64,000 bases of DNA from positions 1 through 64,000 of the forward strand of contig NZ_BMJQ01000003.1 of NCBI RefSeq assembly GCF_014643535.1, given 5' to 3'. Position 1 is the first letter of the stretch. Every line of letters begins with the position of its first letter. The position numbers and the translations under genes are program-made. Of the stretch, positions 1 through 8,031 are shown piece by piece. The notes under the pieces are model-generated. The model worked only from the letters and a program-made list of their open reading frames with translations. It did no database searches and had not been told where the DNA came from. The stretch comes from Aliidongia dinghuensis (GTDB taxonomy: Bacteria; Pseudomonadota; Alphaproteobacteria; ATCC43930; CGMCC-115725).

Positions 1-1
1 G

Positions 2-805
2 ACGGCGCCGGCGGCCGGTACGGCCGACCAGAGCGCCGCACCCGCCGCGGCCCCGGCGGCAACCGATGCCACGGCGCCGGCGGCACCGGCCGTGGGCCCG
101 GCGCCCACGACCGAGGCGGTCGACAATCCCTACGGCCTCGATGCGCTCTGGAAGGGCGGCGATTTCGTGTCGCGCGGCACGCTCATCATCCTGGTCATCA
201 TGTCGGTCGGCACCTGGTACATCATGATCACCAAGGTGTGGGAGCAGTCGCGGCTGTTCGCGGCCGGCCGGGCGGCGAACAAGAGCTTCTGGCAGGCTGG
301 CTCGATCCATGAGTCGGTCGGCAAGCTCAAGGCCACGAGCCCGTTCCGCTACATCGCCGAGAGCGGCGTTTCGGCGAGCGAGCACCATGAGGGCACGCTG
401 GTCGAGCAGATCGACCTCAACACCTGGGTCACCATGTCGATGCAGCGCGCGGTCGAGGCGATCCAGAGCCGGCTGCAGGGCGGCCTGGCCTTCCTCGCCA
501 CGGTCGGCTCGACGGCGCCGTTCGTGGGCCTGTTCGGTACGGTCTGGGGCATCTATCACGCGCTGACCGCGATCGGCATCGCCGGCCAGGCGTCGATCGA
601 CAAGGTGGCGGGCCCGGTCGGTGAGGCGCTCATCATGACGGCGATCGGTCTCGCGACCGCGGTGCCGGCGGTGCTCGGCTACAACTGGCTCGTGCGTCGC
701 AACAAGTCGGGCATGGAGATGGTGCGCAACTTCTCGTCCGACGTCCACTCGGTGCTGCTGTCGGGTAGCCAGCCGGCCAAGGCAGCCTCGGCCCGGGTCG
801 CCTAA
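2..805 (+). CDS. exbB: ExbB/TolQ/MotA-family proton channel protein (5' end outside window)
   Basis: This is the proton-channel subunit of an energy-transducing complex in the inner membrane. With ExbD it couples proton motive force to a TonB-like protein. Three hydrophobic segments are visible. The first follows KGGDFVSRGT, the second contains the family signature TVGSTAPFVGLFGTVWGI, and the third is GEALIMTAIGLATAVPAVLG. The frame is open to the left edge through an Ala/Pro-rich stretch, so the true start lies before the window. A GTG at 92 is a possible but unlikely start. Two exbD genes follow directly, the first after 2 bases, so this is an ExbB–ExbD–ExbD operon. A TonB-like gene may lie upstream. 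Confidence 0.93.
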   Translation, partial: TAPAAGTADQSAAPAAAPAATDATAPAAPAVGPAPTTEAVDNPYGLDALWKGGDFVSRGTLIILVIMSVGTWYIMITKVWEQSRLFAAGRAANKSFWQAGSIHESVGKLKATSPFRYIAESGVSASEHHEGTLVEQIDLNTWVTMSMQRAVEAIQSRLQGGLAFLATVGSTAPFVGLFGTVWGIYHALTAIGIAGQASIDKVAGPVGEALIMTAIGLATAVPAVLGYNWLVRRNKSGMEMVRNFSSDVHSVLLSGSQPAKAASARVA

Positions 806-807
806 CC

Positions 808-1239
808 ATGGCGATGAACGTCGGCTCGCCCGACGGGGGCGAGGACGAGGTGGTCTCGGCGATCAACACGACGCCCCTCGTCGACGTCATGCTGGTGTTG
901 CTGATCATCTTCCTGATCACGATCCCTGTGGTGACGCACACGGTGCCGGTCAAGCTGCCGAAGGAAACGAACATCCCGACGCAGACCAAGCCGGAGAACA
1001 TCAACCTGTCGATCAACAAGGACGGCGACATCTTCTGGAACGAGCAGTCGGTCGCCGACTTCCCGGCGCTGCTCGAGAAGCTGAAGGTGGTGGCCGTCAA
1101 GGTGCCGCAGCCCGAGGTGCATATCCGTGGCGACTCAGACGTGCGCTACGAGTTCATCGGCAAAACCGTCATGGCCTGCGAGCGCGCCGGCATCTTCAAG
1201 ATCGGCTTCATCACCGAACCCCCGCCGCACGGCGGCTGA
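808..1239 (+). CDS. exbD: ExbD/TolR-family biopolymer transport protein (first copy)
   Basis: ExbD is the single-pass subunit of the ExbBD motor. At 143 aa it has the usual family length. A cytoplasmic N-terminus of about 20 residues leads into the transmembrane helix TTPLVDVMLVLLIIFLI, which carries the conserved membrane Asp (D26) thought to be the proton-carrying residue. A periplasmic domain follows. It starts 2 bases after exbB stops, which implies tight co-transcription. A second, diverged ExbD follows after a gap that holds a palindromic repeat. Confidence 0.95.
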   Translation: MAMNVGSPDGGEDEVVSAINTTPLVDVMLVLLIIFLITIPVVTHTVPVKLPKETNIPTQTKPENINLSINKDGDIFWNEQSVADFPALLEKLKVVAVKVPQPEVHIRGDSDVRYEFIGKTVMACERAGIFKIGFITEPPPHGG

Positions 1240-1267
1240 TACGAGACACAGTCGCCAAGCCGACCCA

Positions 1268-1333
1268 CCCTCACCCCGACCCTCTCCCGCATGCGGGAGA
1301 GGGAGGGACCCGCGGAACGCGGGAGGGTGAGGG
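1268..1333. repeat. Dispersed palindromic repeat between the two exbD genes
   Basis: A perfect 24-base palindrome occupies 1280–1303, with half-site CCCTCTCCCGCA. It is flanked by outer arms CCCTCACC (1268–1275) and GGTGAGGG (1326–1333), so the whole unit can fold into a long nested hairpin. The motif resembles intergenic repeats common in alphaproteobacterial genomes, and I see no other full copy in this window. In the exbB-exbD-exbD message it would form a stable stem between the two exbD cistrons. Confidence 0.75.
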
Positions 1334-1366
1334 CGGATCGGCCGGAACGAACGAAGGACAGAACCC

Positions 1367-1798
1367 ATGGGTATGAATGTCGGATCCGGGGGCGAGGGCG
1401 CCGAGCCCGAAGTGATGGTCGACATGAACACCACGCCGCTCATCGACGTGATGCTCGTGCTCCTGATCATGCTGATCATTACCATCCCGATCCAGACCCA
1501 CGCGACCAAGCTCGACCTGCCGGCCGGCAACCCGCCGCCGCCGCCGACGCCGCCCGAGGTCGTCACCGTCGACGTCGACTTCGACGGCACCATCCTGTGG
1601 AACGACCAGGTCGTCGACCGCCAGGGCCTCGATGCGCGCATCGTCACCGCCGCGGCCCAGCCGGTCCAGCCGGAACTGCACCTGCGGCCCAACAAGCTCG
1701 TGACATACAAATACGTCGCCGCCGTCATGGCCGACGCCCAGCGCCTCGGCCTGACCAAACTCTCCCTCGTCGGCAACGAGCAGTTCGTCGACAATTGA
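1367..1798 (+). CDS. exbD: ExbD/TolR-family biopolymer transport protein (second copy)
   Basis: This is a second ExbD of 143 aa with the same layout as the first: a short cytoplasmic tail, the helix NTTPLIDVMLVLLIMLIITI with the conserved Asp (D27), then a periplasmic domain. A Pro-rich linker (NPPPPPTPPEV) follows the helix and is absent from the first copy. Two different ExbD subunits per ExbB are known in TonB systems of several proteobacteria, where one may have a specialised role. The gene ends just before a strong terminator, so it is the last gene of the operon. Confidence 0.94.
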   Translation: MGMNVGSGGEGAEPEVMVDMNTTPLIDVMLVLLIMLIITIPIQTHATKLDLPAGNPPPPPTPPEVVTVDVDFDGTILWNDQVVDRQGLDARIVTAAAQPVQPELHLRPNKLVTYKYVAAVMADAQRLGLTKLSLVGNEQFVDN

Positions 1799-1814
1799 TC
1801 CCCGCCACCCGGCA

Positions 1815-1848
1815 AAAAGTGAGGCTGCATCGCAGCCTCACTTTTCGT
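1815..1848 (+). terminator. Rho-independent terminator of the exbBDD operon
   Basis: A 14-base perfect stem, AAAAGTGAGGCTGC / GCAGCCTCACTTTT, closes on the 3-base loop ATC. The stem itself ends in a run of T. It lies 17 bases after the second exbD stop codon. Confidence 0.9.
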
Positions 1849-1889
1849 ATTGTCCTGTCCCTTCCTCGCCCCATTCGGAATTAGCCTCG

Positions 1890-3140
1890 ATGACGCGCTT
1901 CCGCCTTTTGTATGTCGGCCTCGTCGGTGCCGGCCTTGGACTCACGTTGCTGCCCCACGCACCGCTCGGCATCGCTGTGGCCCAGGCCCAGGACGAAGAC
2001 AAGCTTCGCCCCGAGGTCGGCAAGCCGTTGCAAAAGGCCCAGGATTTCGTGAAGCAGCACAAATTCAGCGAAGCGAGCGCCCAGCTGCGCGACGCCGAGG
2101 CCGCCAAGAACAAGACGGCCTATGAGAGCTTCGTCATCGAGCAGATGCGCGGCGCGATCGCCCAGGCGTCCGGCGACACGGCGGGTGCCAGCAAGTCCTT
2201 CCAGGCGCAGCTTGCATCGGGCCGCGTCACCGGCGCCGAACAGACGAAGCTCGTCCTGGCCGTCGCCAGCATGAGCTACCAGGCGAAGGACTATCCGACG
2301 GCAATTACCTGGTTCACGCGCTACTTCAAGGAGCCGGGCGCCGATCCGGCGAACCGGACCTTCCTCATCCAGTCCTATTACCTGTCGGGCGACTACGCCA
2401 ACGCCGGCAAGGCGCAGGCCGAGCAGATCGCCGCCGAGGAAAAGGCGAACGCCAAGCCGTCCGAGGAGCAGCTGCAGCTGCTCGCCGCCTGCCAGACCCA
2501 GACCAAGGACAATGCCGGCTTCGCCGCCACCATGGAAAAGCTGGTGGTCTATTATCCGAAGAAGGATTACTGGGCGCAGCTGATCCACGGCCTCCAGGTC
2601 AAGCCCGGCTTCTCCGACCGCCTCACGCTCGATCTCGACCGGCTGCAGCTCGCGGTCGGCACGCTCGCGGCCTCGGCGCAATACATGGACATGGCACAGA
2701 TCGCACTGCAGGCGGGCCTCACCGGCGAGGCCAAGACGATTGTCGACAAAGGCTATACCGCTGGCGTGCTTGGCACCGGCACGGAAGCGCCGCGCCAACA
2801 GCGCCTCAAGGACCTCGTGACCCGCACCATCGCCGACGACCAGCAGAACATGGGCAAGGGCGACGCGGAAGCCGCGGCCGCCAAGGACGGCAACGCGCTC
2901 TTCGACATCGGCGCCAAATACGTGAGCTACGGTCAGTTCGACAAGGGCATTCCGGCCATGGAGCAGGGCATCCGCAAGGATGCGCTGAAGCATCCCGAGG
3001 ATGCGAAGCTGCACCTGGGCCTGGCCTATCTCGCCGCCGGCCAGAAGGCGAAGGCCGTGCAGATGCTGAAGACCGTTGGCGGCACCGACGGCACGGCCGA
3101 CCTCGCCCGCCTATGGATCCTCCAGATCGGCAAGGTCTGA
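1890..3140 (+). CDS. Secreted tetratricopeptide-repeat protein of unknown function
   Basis: This 416-residue protein has a clear Sec signal peptide: positive MTRFR, a hydrophobic core to about residue 28, and likely cleavage after AVAQA. The rest is almost entirely helical, with TPR-like Ala/Leu/Tyr spacing. Clear repeat-like stretches begin near KPLQKAQDFVKQHKFSEA, AVASMSYQAKDYPTAI, LIQSYYLSGDYANAGK and HLGLAYLAAGQKAKA. TPR proteins are scaffolds, so no enzyme activity is implied. It has its own terminator and lies directly after the exbBDD operon. A periplasmic partner role for the ExbBD motor is possible but is only inferred from position. Confidence 0.85.
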   Translation: MTRFRLLYVGLVGAGLGLTLLPHAPLGIAVAQAQDEDKLRPEVGKPLQKAQDFVKQHKFSEASAQLRDAEAAKNKTAYESFVIEQMRGAIAQASGDTAGASKSFQAQLASGRVTGAEQTKLVLAVASMSYQAKDYPTAITWFTRYFKEPGADPANRTFLIQSYYLSGDYANAGKAQAEQIAAEEKANAKPSEEQLQLLAACQTQTKDNAGFAATMEKLVVYYPKKDYWAQLIHGLQVKPGFSDRLTLDLDRLQLAVGTLAASAQYMDMAQIALQAGLTGEAKTIVDKGYTAGVLGTGTEAPRQQRLKDLVTRTIADDQQNMGKGDAEAAAAKDGNALFDIGAKYVSYGQFDKGIPAMEQGIRKDALKHPEDAKLHLGLAYLAAGQKAKAVQMLKTVGGTDGTADLARLWILQIGKV

Positions 3141-3166
3141 GCCGTTCCCCTGCCCTATCGGCCTTA

Positions 3167-3194
3167 CCCTACCGACACGACCCTACCGACACGA
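3167..3194. repeat. Perfect 14-base tandem duplication
   Basis: The unit CCCTACCGACACGA occurs twice without a gap (3167–3180 and 3181–3194), between the TPR gene stop and its terminator. It looks like a replication-slippage duplication, and I see no function in it. Confidence 0.9.
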
Positions 3195-3198
3195 AACG

Positions 3199-3229
3199 AG
3201 GCCGGCCGCATCCTGCGGCCGGCCTTTTT
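3199..3229 (+). terminator. Rho-independent terminator of the TPR gene
   Basis: A 12-base perfect stem, AGGCCGGCCGCA / TGCGGCCGGCCT, closes on a TCC loop and is followed by TTTT. It sits between two convergent genes. On the minus strand the downstream sequence is only partly T-rich, so it mainly serves the plus-strand TPR gene. Confidence 0.9.
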
Positions 3230-3258
3230 CATGGATTGGGGGTTTCATGGATTGGGGG
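3227..3258. repeat. 16-base tandem duplication covering a gene end
   Basis: The unit TTTCATGGATTGGGGG occurs twice in tandem (3227–3242, 3243–3258). The second copy encodes the last codons and stop of the minus-strand substrate-binding protein. The first copy overlaps the T-tail of the plus-strand terminator. Confidence 0.9.
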
Positions 3259-4888
3259 CGGCGTTTGAGCTGGCGGAGCTTCCGGGTGCAAAGGCCAGGT
3301 AGCGCGACGGGTGGATGTTGAGCAGATTGTCTTCCCAGCCGCGGACCCGCGTCGCGACGACGGCCCGATAGACCGGGAAATTGAGCGGCAGGACCGCTGC
3401 GTCGTTGAGCAGGATCTGCTCGGCCCGGCCGAGCAGCTTCGCGCGTTCGGCGGCGTCGATCGTCGCCGACGCCCTGTCGATCAGCGCGTCATAGGCCGGG
3501 TTGGCATAGGCCGCGTCGTTGATTTCGCCAGCGCCCGACCGGAAGCCCGACAGCACGTCATACGCGTCCGAGTAAGAACCGCTGATATTGTCGTAGGCCA
3601 GCTGGAAATCATGCTGGCGCAGATTGGCGAGGAATACTTGCCACTCGCGATTGACCAGGGTCAGCTCGATGTTGCAGCACTCTTTCCACATGGCGGCAAT
3701 CGCCAGGAGCATGCGCTTCTTGTCCCGGTCGGTCGCATAGATGACCGAGAGCTTGAGCGGCCCGGCCTTGCCGGCGCCTGACTCCTCGAAAAGCTTGCGC
3801 GCCTCGGCCACGCGGTCGGTCGAGCTCATGGACTTGAACGCCAGCGACTGCGACTCGTAACCGTCCAGCCCGCCGGTGATGAAGCTGTAGGCCGCGATCT
3901 CGCCCGCCGGCTCGACCTTGTCGCTCAAGACCTCCCGGTCGATCGCCATGGACAGGGCCTTCCGCAGCTTCAGGTTCGACGCGAGCGGCTCGGCATGCAT
4001 GTTGATCGCCATGTAGACGACGGCGAGCTGCGGCTGGACATGGAGCTGGTTCGCGAGGGTCCGCTTGGCCCAGTCGAGCTCGCCGGCCGGCACGCGGGAG
4101 ATATCGAGCTCGCCGGCGCGATAGCGCTTCAGCGCCGTCTGATCATCCTCGACGACGAGCCAATGCACCTCGTCGAGTGCCACCTTCGCCTGGTCATGGA
4201 ACATCGGATTGCGCTTCAGCACGAGTTCCGACTGGGCCGCGACCGAGGCGAGCACAAAGGGGCCGTTCGAGACGAAATTGCCCGGCCGGGTCCATTGGTC
4301 GCCGTATTTGGCAAGCGCCGCCCGGTTGATCGGCAGGCCTGCGCCGGTTGCCAGCAGGTCCGGCAGCAGCGGCATCGGGTGGTCGAGCTTCAACTGCACC
4401 GTATGCGGATCGATAGGCTTGGCGCCCAAGGTCTCGAGGTTCTTTTCCGCACCGGCGATGATGCGCGCGGCACCGGCGACCGCATCGAACATCTGCGCCG
4501 ATGGCGAGGCGGTGGCCGGATCGACCAGGCGCCGGAAGGCGGCGACGAAATCGTCGGCCGTCACCGGCGTGCCGTCCGACCATTTCGCATCATTGCGAAG
4601 ATGGAAGGTCCAGGTGAGGCCGTCGGCCGAAGTTTCCCAGCGTTCGGCGACGCCGGGCACCGGCCGGGCGTCGGCATCGTAACTCGTGAGCCCTTCGAGC
4701 AGATCCATCTCGATGGCCTGCTCGAAGCCGCCCGACGATTTCTGCGGATCGAGCGTTTCCGGGTCGACCTGGCTCACCCGCCGGAGCACGCTCGCCGCCG
4801 CGGCGGGATCGGCCGCCGCCACGGCAAGCGCCGCAGCTGAAAGTCCGAAGATCAGACCGGCGAGCAGATCGCGCGCGCGCCGCGTCAA
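3245..4888 (-). CDS. ABC-transporter peptide-type substrate-binding protein (SBP family 5, OppA/DppA-like)
   Basis: This is a periplasmic solute-binding protein of 547 aa, typical for family 5, which binds peptides, nickel or other solutes. It has an N-terminal signal peptide (MTRRARDLLAGL, then an Ala-rich core). The family hallmarks are clear near residues 70–125: LLEGLTSYDADARPVPG, AERWETSADGLTWTFHLR, and KWSDGTPVTADDFVAAFRR. No ATPase or permease gene is next to it, so the substrate cannot be read from context. The start is a TTG that overlaps the stop of the upstream receiver gene (TTGA), which suggests translational coupling. A downstream in-frame start cannot be excluded. Confidence 0.9.
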   Translation of the reverse strand: MTRRARDLLAGLIFGLSAAALAVAAADPAAAASVLRRVSQVDPETLDPQKSSGGFEQAIEMDLLEGLTSYDADARPVPGVAERWETSADGLTWTFHLRNDAKWSDGTPVTADDFVAAFRRLVDPATASPSAQMFDAVAGAARIIAGAEKNLETLGAKPIDPHTVQLKLDHPMPLLPDLLATGAGLPINRAALAKYGDQWTRPGNFVSNGPFVLASVAAQSELVLKRNPMFHDQAKVALDEVHWLVVEDDQTALKRYRAGELDISRVPAGELDWAKRTLANQLHVQPQLAVVYMAINMHAEPLASNLKLRKALSMAIDREVLSDKVEPAGEIAAYSFITGGLDGYESQSLAFKSMSSTDRVAEARKLFEESGAGKAGPLKLSVIYATDRDKKRMLLAIAAMWKECCNIELTLVNREWQVFLANLRQHDFQLAYDNISGSYSDAYDVLSGFRSGAGEINDAAYANPAYDALIDRASATIDAAERAKLLGRAEQILLNDAAVLPLNFPVYRAVVATRVRGWEDNLLNIHPSRYLAFAPGSSASSNAAPNP

Positions 4889-5331
4889 AGGGCTTGCCCC
4901 AGGAAACGCTTCGGCGCGATCCGCTGGGCAACCGGCATCGCCGGCGGCGGGTTCAAGGCGGTCGCGACCTTCCTCTCCAGGGCGTCGCGCGACAGAGGCT
5001 TGGCCACCAGGCCATTGAGCTTCAGCCCTTGGGCCGCGAGCACCCGCCGCGGCGCAGCGCTCCAGACCAGCATGATGATCGGCAGATCCAGGCGCGGCGG
5101 CACGCGGCCGATCCGGATATCGGCCGCCAGGTCGAATCCGGACCGGCGACCCAGTTCCCAGTCGATAACGGCGAGGTCGATCGTGGCGGATTCAAGCGCC
5201 CGCTCGGCATCCTCGGCGTCCTCGACCGTGACGACCCGCTCGAACTGCAGGCCCCGCAGCGAGGATGAAACCATCTGGCGTACGAGTTCGGCCGGATCAG
5301 CGACCAGCACGGTCTTGCCACGACCGATCAC
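4885..5331 (-). CDS. Single-domain response regulator (receiver domain only)
   Basis: A CheY-like receiver of 148 aa with no output domain. The phosphoacceptor is D57, in LAVIDWELGRRSG, and the conserved Lys lies in GLVAKPL. The acidic pocket near the N-terminus is reduced: VLVADPAE has one Asp where most receivers have two acidic residues, so Mg2+ binding may be weaker. It starts with GTG, and I found no ATG upstream in frame. Its stop overlaps the start of the peptide-binding protein gene, so the two are probably translated together. No histidine kinase is adjacent. Confidence 0.85.
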   Translation of the reverse strand: MIGRGKTVLVADPAELVRQMVSSSLRGLQFERVVTVEDAEDAERALESATIDLAVIDWELGRRSGFDLAADIRIGRVPPRLDLPIIMLVWSAAPRRVLAAQGLKLNGLVAKPLSRDALERKVATALNPPPAMPVAQRIAPKRFLGQAL

Positions 5332-5479
5332 TGCAGCCTCTGCGCCGTCGAGCGGCCTTGCCGGATCATGAACATGCTCATCGCCGAGATCGTCGAAAGA
5401 CCTGTCGGAATGATTTGACGACGAGAAATACTTACAAACCGTTTAGTGCCGTTCGACATAGTTGCATTTTGAGCGCCAC

Positions 5480-6733
5480 TCAACCAACGCCAGCAAGGTA
5501 GCGGGCGGCCGCCTCCCCGGCCCAACGTCCGGTCGCGAAGCAGGCCTGCAGCAGATAGCCGCCGGTCGGCGCTTCCCAATCCAGCATTTCCCCGGCGACA
5601 AAAACGCCCGGTCGGCCCGCCAGCTGCAAATCCTCGTCGACCGCCGCCCAGCGGAGGCCGCCGGCGGTCGAGATCGCCCGGTCGATCGGCGCGGTGCCGT
5701 GAGCGACGAGCGGCAAGGCTTTGAGCGTATTGGCACATCGCTCGGGCCAACCCTCGGGCGCCTCGTCCAGCACCTCGGGCCGGCAGGCCCGGAGCAAGGC
5801 GGCGGCGATCGGCGGCAGGTTTGCCGCCTTGCGCAGGAAGCTCGCGAGGCTAGCGCCGCGCCGCGGCCGGGCGAGCCGTGCGGCCAGATCGGCGACACTC
5901 AGGTCCGGCTTCAGGTCGAGCGCGAACGTCACGGTCCCGTCTTGAGCGAGCGCGCGATGCGGCGCGGCACCGAGCGCATAGACTGCCCCGCCCTCGATGC
6001 CATAGGCGCTGACGACCGCCTCGCCCCGCACACGCCGGTCGCCGATCGAGAGCGCGATGTTCTTGAGCGGTGTGCCGGCATGACGGTCGGCGAAGCCGTC
6101 CGGCCAGGCGATCCGGAAGCCGCAGTTGGCCGGTCGGAACGGCGCCAGGTCTTGCACCGGGAACGTCGCCGCCCAGGCCCCATCGGCACCGAGCCGCGCC
6201 CAGCTCGCCCCGCCGAGCGCCAGCACGGCGGCGGAAGCGCGCACCAGATGATGGCGGCCGTCCGCATCGAGAAAACGATGCGTCCCGTCCGGGCCGAACC
6301 CGATCCAGCGCTGCCGCGGGCGGAGCCCGACGCCGGACCTGCCGAGCCGCGCGAGCCAGGCGCGCAGCAGCGGCGAAGCCTTGAGCCCGATCGGGAAGAC
6401 CCGCCCGCTCGACCCGACGAAGGTCTCGATGCCGAGATCGTGCGCCCAGGCGCGCAGCGCTTCAGGCGGGAACGCTTCCAGCATCGGCGCCAACGAGGCC
6501 GCGGCCTCGCCGTAGCGGCTGAGAAAGTGCTGGAACGGCTCGCTGTGGGTGAGGTTGAGGCCACCGCGCCCGGCCATCAGGAACTTGCGACCGGGCGACG
6601 GCATGGCATCATAGAGAGCCGCCGGGAGCCCATGTGCCGCCAGCTGTTCCGCCGCCATGAGGCCGGCCGGTCCGGCGCCGACCACGATGACCGGACCGTC
6701 GGAGGCGGCGTCGTCGGTCGGGGGCACGGGCAT
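5480..6733 (-). CDS. FAD-dependent oxidoreductase of the HI0933/YhiN-like flavoprotein family
   Basis: A cytoplasmic flavoprotein of about 417 aa. The N-terminal dinucleotide-binding motif VIVVGAGPAGLMAAEQLA binds FAD. The C-terminal block GVFVAGEMLDWEAPTGGY is typical of the HI0933/YhiN group (TIGR03862-like members), whose physiological substrate is largely unknown. I chose ATG at 6733 (MPVPPTDD...) over a TTG at 6769, because the longer form would run into the divergent promoter region. It is transcribed away from the MarR operon, with 75 bases between the two starts. Confidence 0.85.
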   Translation of the reverse strand: MPVPPTDDAASDGPVIVVGAGPAGLMAAEQLAAHGLPAALYDAMPSPGRKFLMAGRGGLNLTHSEPFQHFLSRYGEAAASLAPMLEAFPPEALRAWAHDLGIETFVGSSGRVFPIGLKASPLLRAWLARLGRSGVGLRPRQRWIGFGPDGTHRFLDADGRHHLVRASAAVLALGGASWARLGADGAWAATFPVQDLAPFRPANCGFRIAWPDGFADRHAGTPLKNIALSIGDRRVRGEAVVSAYGIEGGAVYALGAAPHRALAQDGTVTFALDLKPDLSVADLAARLARPRRGASLASFLRKAANLPPIAAALLRACRPEVLDEAPEGWPERCANTLKALPLVAHGTAPIDRAISTAGGLRWAAVDEDLQLAGRPGVFVAGEMLDWEAPTGGYLLQACFATGRWAGEAAARYLAGVG

Positions 6734-6745
6734 TGGGAAACATTC

Positions 6746-6760
6746 CGAAACGTTTTTTCG
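6746..6760. promoter_or_regulatory. Candidate MarR operator in the divergent promoter region
   Basis: CGAAA-N5-TTTCG is a perfect inverted repeat, flanked by a second imperfect one (TTGGGAAA at 6733 and TTTCCAA at 6763). Both lie in the 75-base gap between the flavoprotein and marR starts. MarR proteins often bind such palindromes to control themselves and a divergent gene. The assignment to this MarR is inferred. Confidence 0.35.
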
Positions 6761-6808
6761 TATTTCCAAAGCTATACGCCCCGGCGCGACGGCGCCATAA
6801 TCCGCGCC

Positions 6809-7315
6809 ATGCCCGATCCGTCTCCCGCCGCGACCCTGCTATTCCTCCGCGAGGAGGACCTGCGCCAGGGCGTCGAGCTGCTCTATTTCGCGACCCGCGA
6901 TTTCGCCGCCGAATGCGACAGCATCCTGGCCGAGCACGATATCGGCCGCCCGCATCACTTGGCGCTGCATTTCATCGCGCGCCAGCCGCAGATCACCGTC
7001 TCGACCCTGGTCGAGCTCACGGCACTCAGCAAGCAGAGCCTCGGCCGCGTGCTCGACCTCTTGATCGAGCGCGGGCTCGTCAGCCAGCGGCCCGGCCTCA
7101 GCGACCGGCGTCAGCGGCTCCTGACCCTGACGCCGGCGGGTGCCGCACTCGAGAAGAGCCTGTCGGACCGTCAGCGCGCGCGCATCGCCCGGGCCTACCG
7201 CGACGCCGGCGCCGCCGCAGTCGACGGTTTCCGCAAGGTGCTGCTGGGCCTGGTTGCCACCCCCAAGGACCGGCAGCGCTTCGATCGCCCGGCGGAAACG
7301 GGGGTGCGCCGATGA
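6809..7315 (+). CDS. MarR-family transcriptional regulator
   Basis: A winged-helix regulator of 168 aa. The DNA-binding region runs from about residue 50 to 115: ITVSTLVELTALSKQSLGRVLDLLIERGLV is the helix-turn-helix, and SDRRQRLLTLTPAG is the wing, with the DxR motif typical of MarR. The frame stays open far upstream, but the ATG at 6809 gives a normal family length. Its stop overlaps the ATG of the response-regulator gene (ATGA). The three genes marR, OmpR-like and histidine kinase therefore form one operon. Confidence 0.92.
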   Translation: MPDPSPAATLLFLREEDLRQGVELLYFATRDFAAECDSILAEHDIGRPHHLALHFIARQPQITVSTLVELTALSKQSLGRVLDLLIERGLVSQRPGLSDRRQRLLTLTPAGAALEKSLSDRQRARIARAYRDAGAAAVDGFRKVLLGLVATPKDRQRFDRPAETGVRR

Positions 7316-8031
7316 TGTCCAGCCTCGACGAGCCAACGGCATCGGAGGCGACGCCGCACCTGCTGATCGTCGACGACGACAGCCGGCTACGCTCGGTCCT
7401 GAAGCGCTACCTGGTCAAGAACGGCTTCCTCGTCACCGAGGCGGCGGACACGCGCGATGCGCGGGCGAAGCTCAAGTCGCTCGAGTTCGACCTCTTGATC
7501 CTCGACGTCATGATGCCGGGCGAGTCCGGCTTCGAATTCCTGACAGAGCTGCGTAAGGAGACGCGCGTCCCGGTCCTGATGCTGACCGCGATGTCGGAGC
7601 CGCCGGACCGTATCAACGGGCTCGAGCGCGGCGCCGACGACTATCTGCCGAAGCCGTTCGAGCCGCGTGAGCTGGTCCTGCGCCTGCGCAACATCCTGAC
7701 GCGGGTGCCGCCGCCGGCCGCCGCTGCCGAGCCGGTGACATTGCTGAAGTTCGGCGATTGCGCGCTCGACCTGAAGCGCGGCGAGCTCACCCGCCACGGC
7801 GCGCTGGTGCATCTGACGGCCGGCGAGGCGGCCCTGCTGATGGCGCTGGCCCAGCGCGCCGGTGAGCCAGTCTCGCGCGAGGCGCTGTCGGCCTACAGCC
7901 AGTTCAGCGGCAACGAGCGCACCGTCGACGTGCAGATCACGCGGCTGCGCCGCAAGATCGAGCCCGATCAGAAATATCCCCGCTATCTCCAGACCGTGCG
8001 CGGCACCGGCTATGTTCTCAAGCCGGACTGA
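7312..8031 (+). CDS. OmpR-family response regulator
   Basis: A two-domain regulator of 239 aa. The receiver domain (residues 15–130) has the acidic triad at D21–D23, the phosphoacceptor D65 (LLILDVMMPG) and the conserved K114 (YLPKPFE). The C-terminal winged helix (about 140–239) ends in ERTVDVQITRLRRKIEPD and VRGTGYVL, typical of OmpR/PhoB output domains. ATG at 7312 overlaps the marR stop by four bases, and a second ATG follows at 7315. The cognate kinase gene overlaps its 3' end. Confidence 0.95.
   Translation: MMSSLDEPTASEATPHLLIVDDDSRLRSVLKRYLVKNGFLVTEAADTRDARAKLKSLEFDLLILDVMMPGESGFEFLTELRKETRVPVLMLTAMSEPPDRINGLERGADDYLPKPFEPRELVLRLRNILTRVPPPAAAAEPVTLLKFGDCALDLKRGELTRHGALVHLTAGEAALLMALAQRAGEPVSREALSAYSQFSGNERTVDVQITRLRRKIEPDQKYPRYLQTVRGTGYVLKPD

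Noticed and set aside
5332..5479. Possible small gene or RNA between the receiver and flavoprotein genes
   Set aside because: The gap holds an A/T-richer stretch but no convincing frame, hairpin or ribosome binding site. It is probably the receiver gene promoter.
5462..6808. Long upstream extension of the marR frame
   Set aside because: It covers the antisense of the flavoprotein gene. The MarR domain starts normally at 6809.
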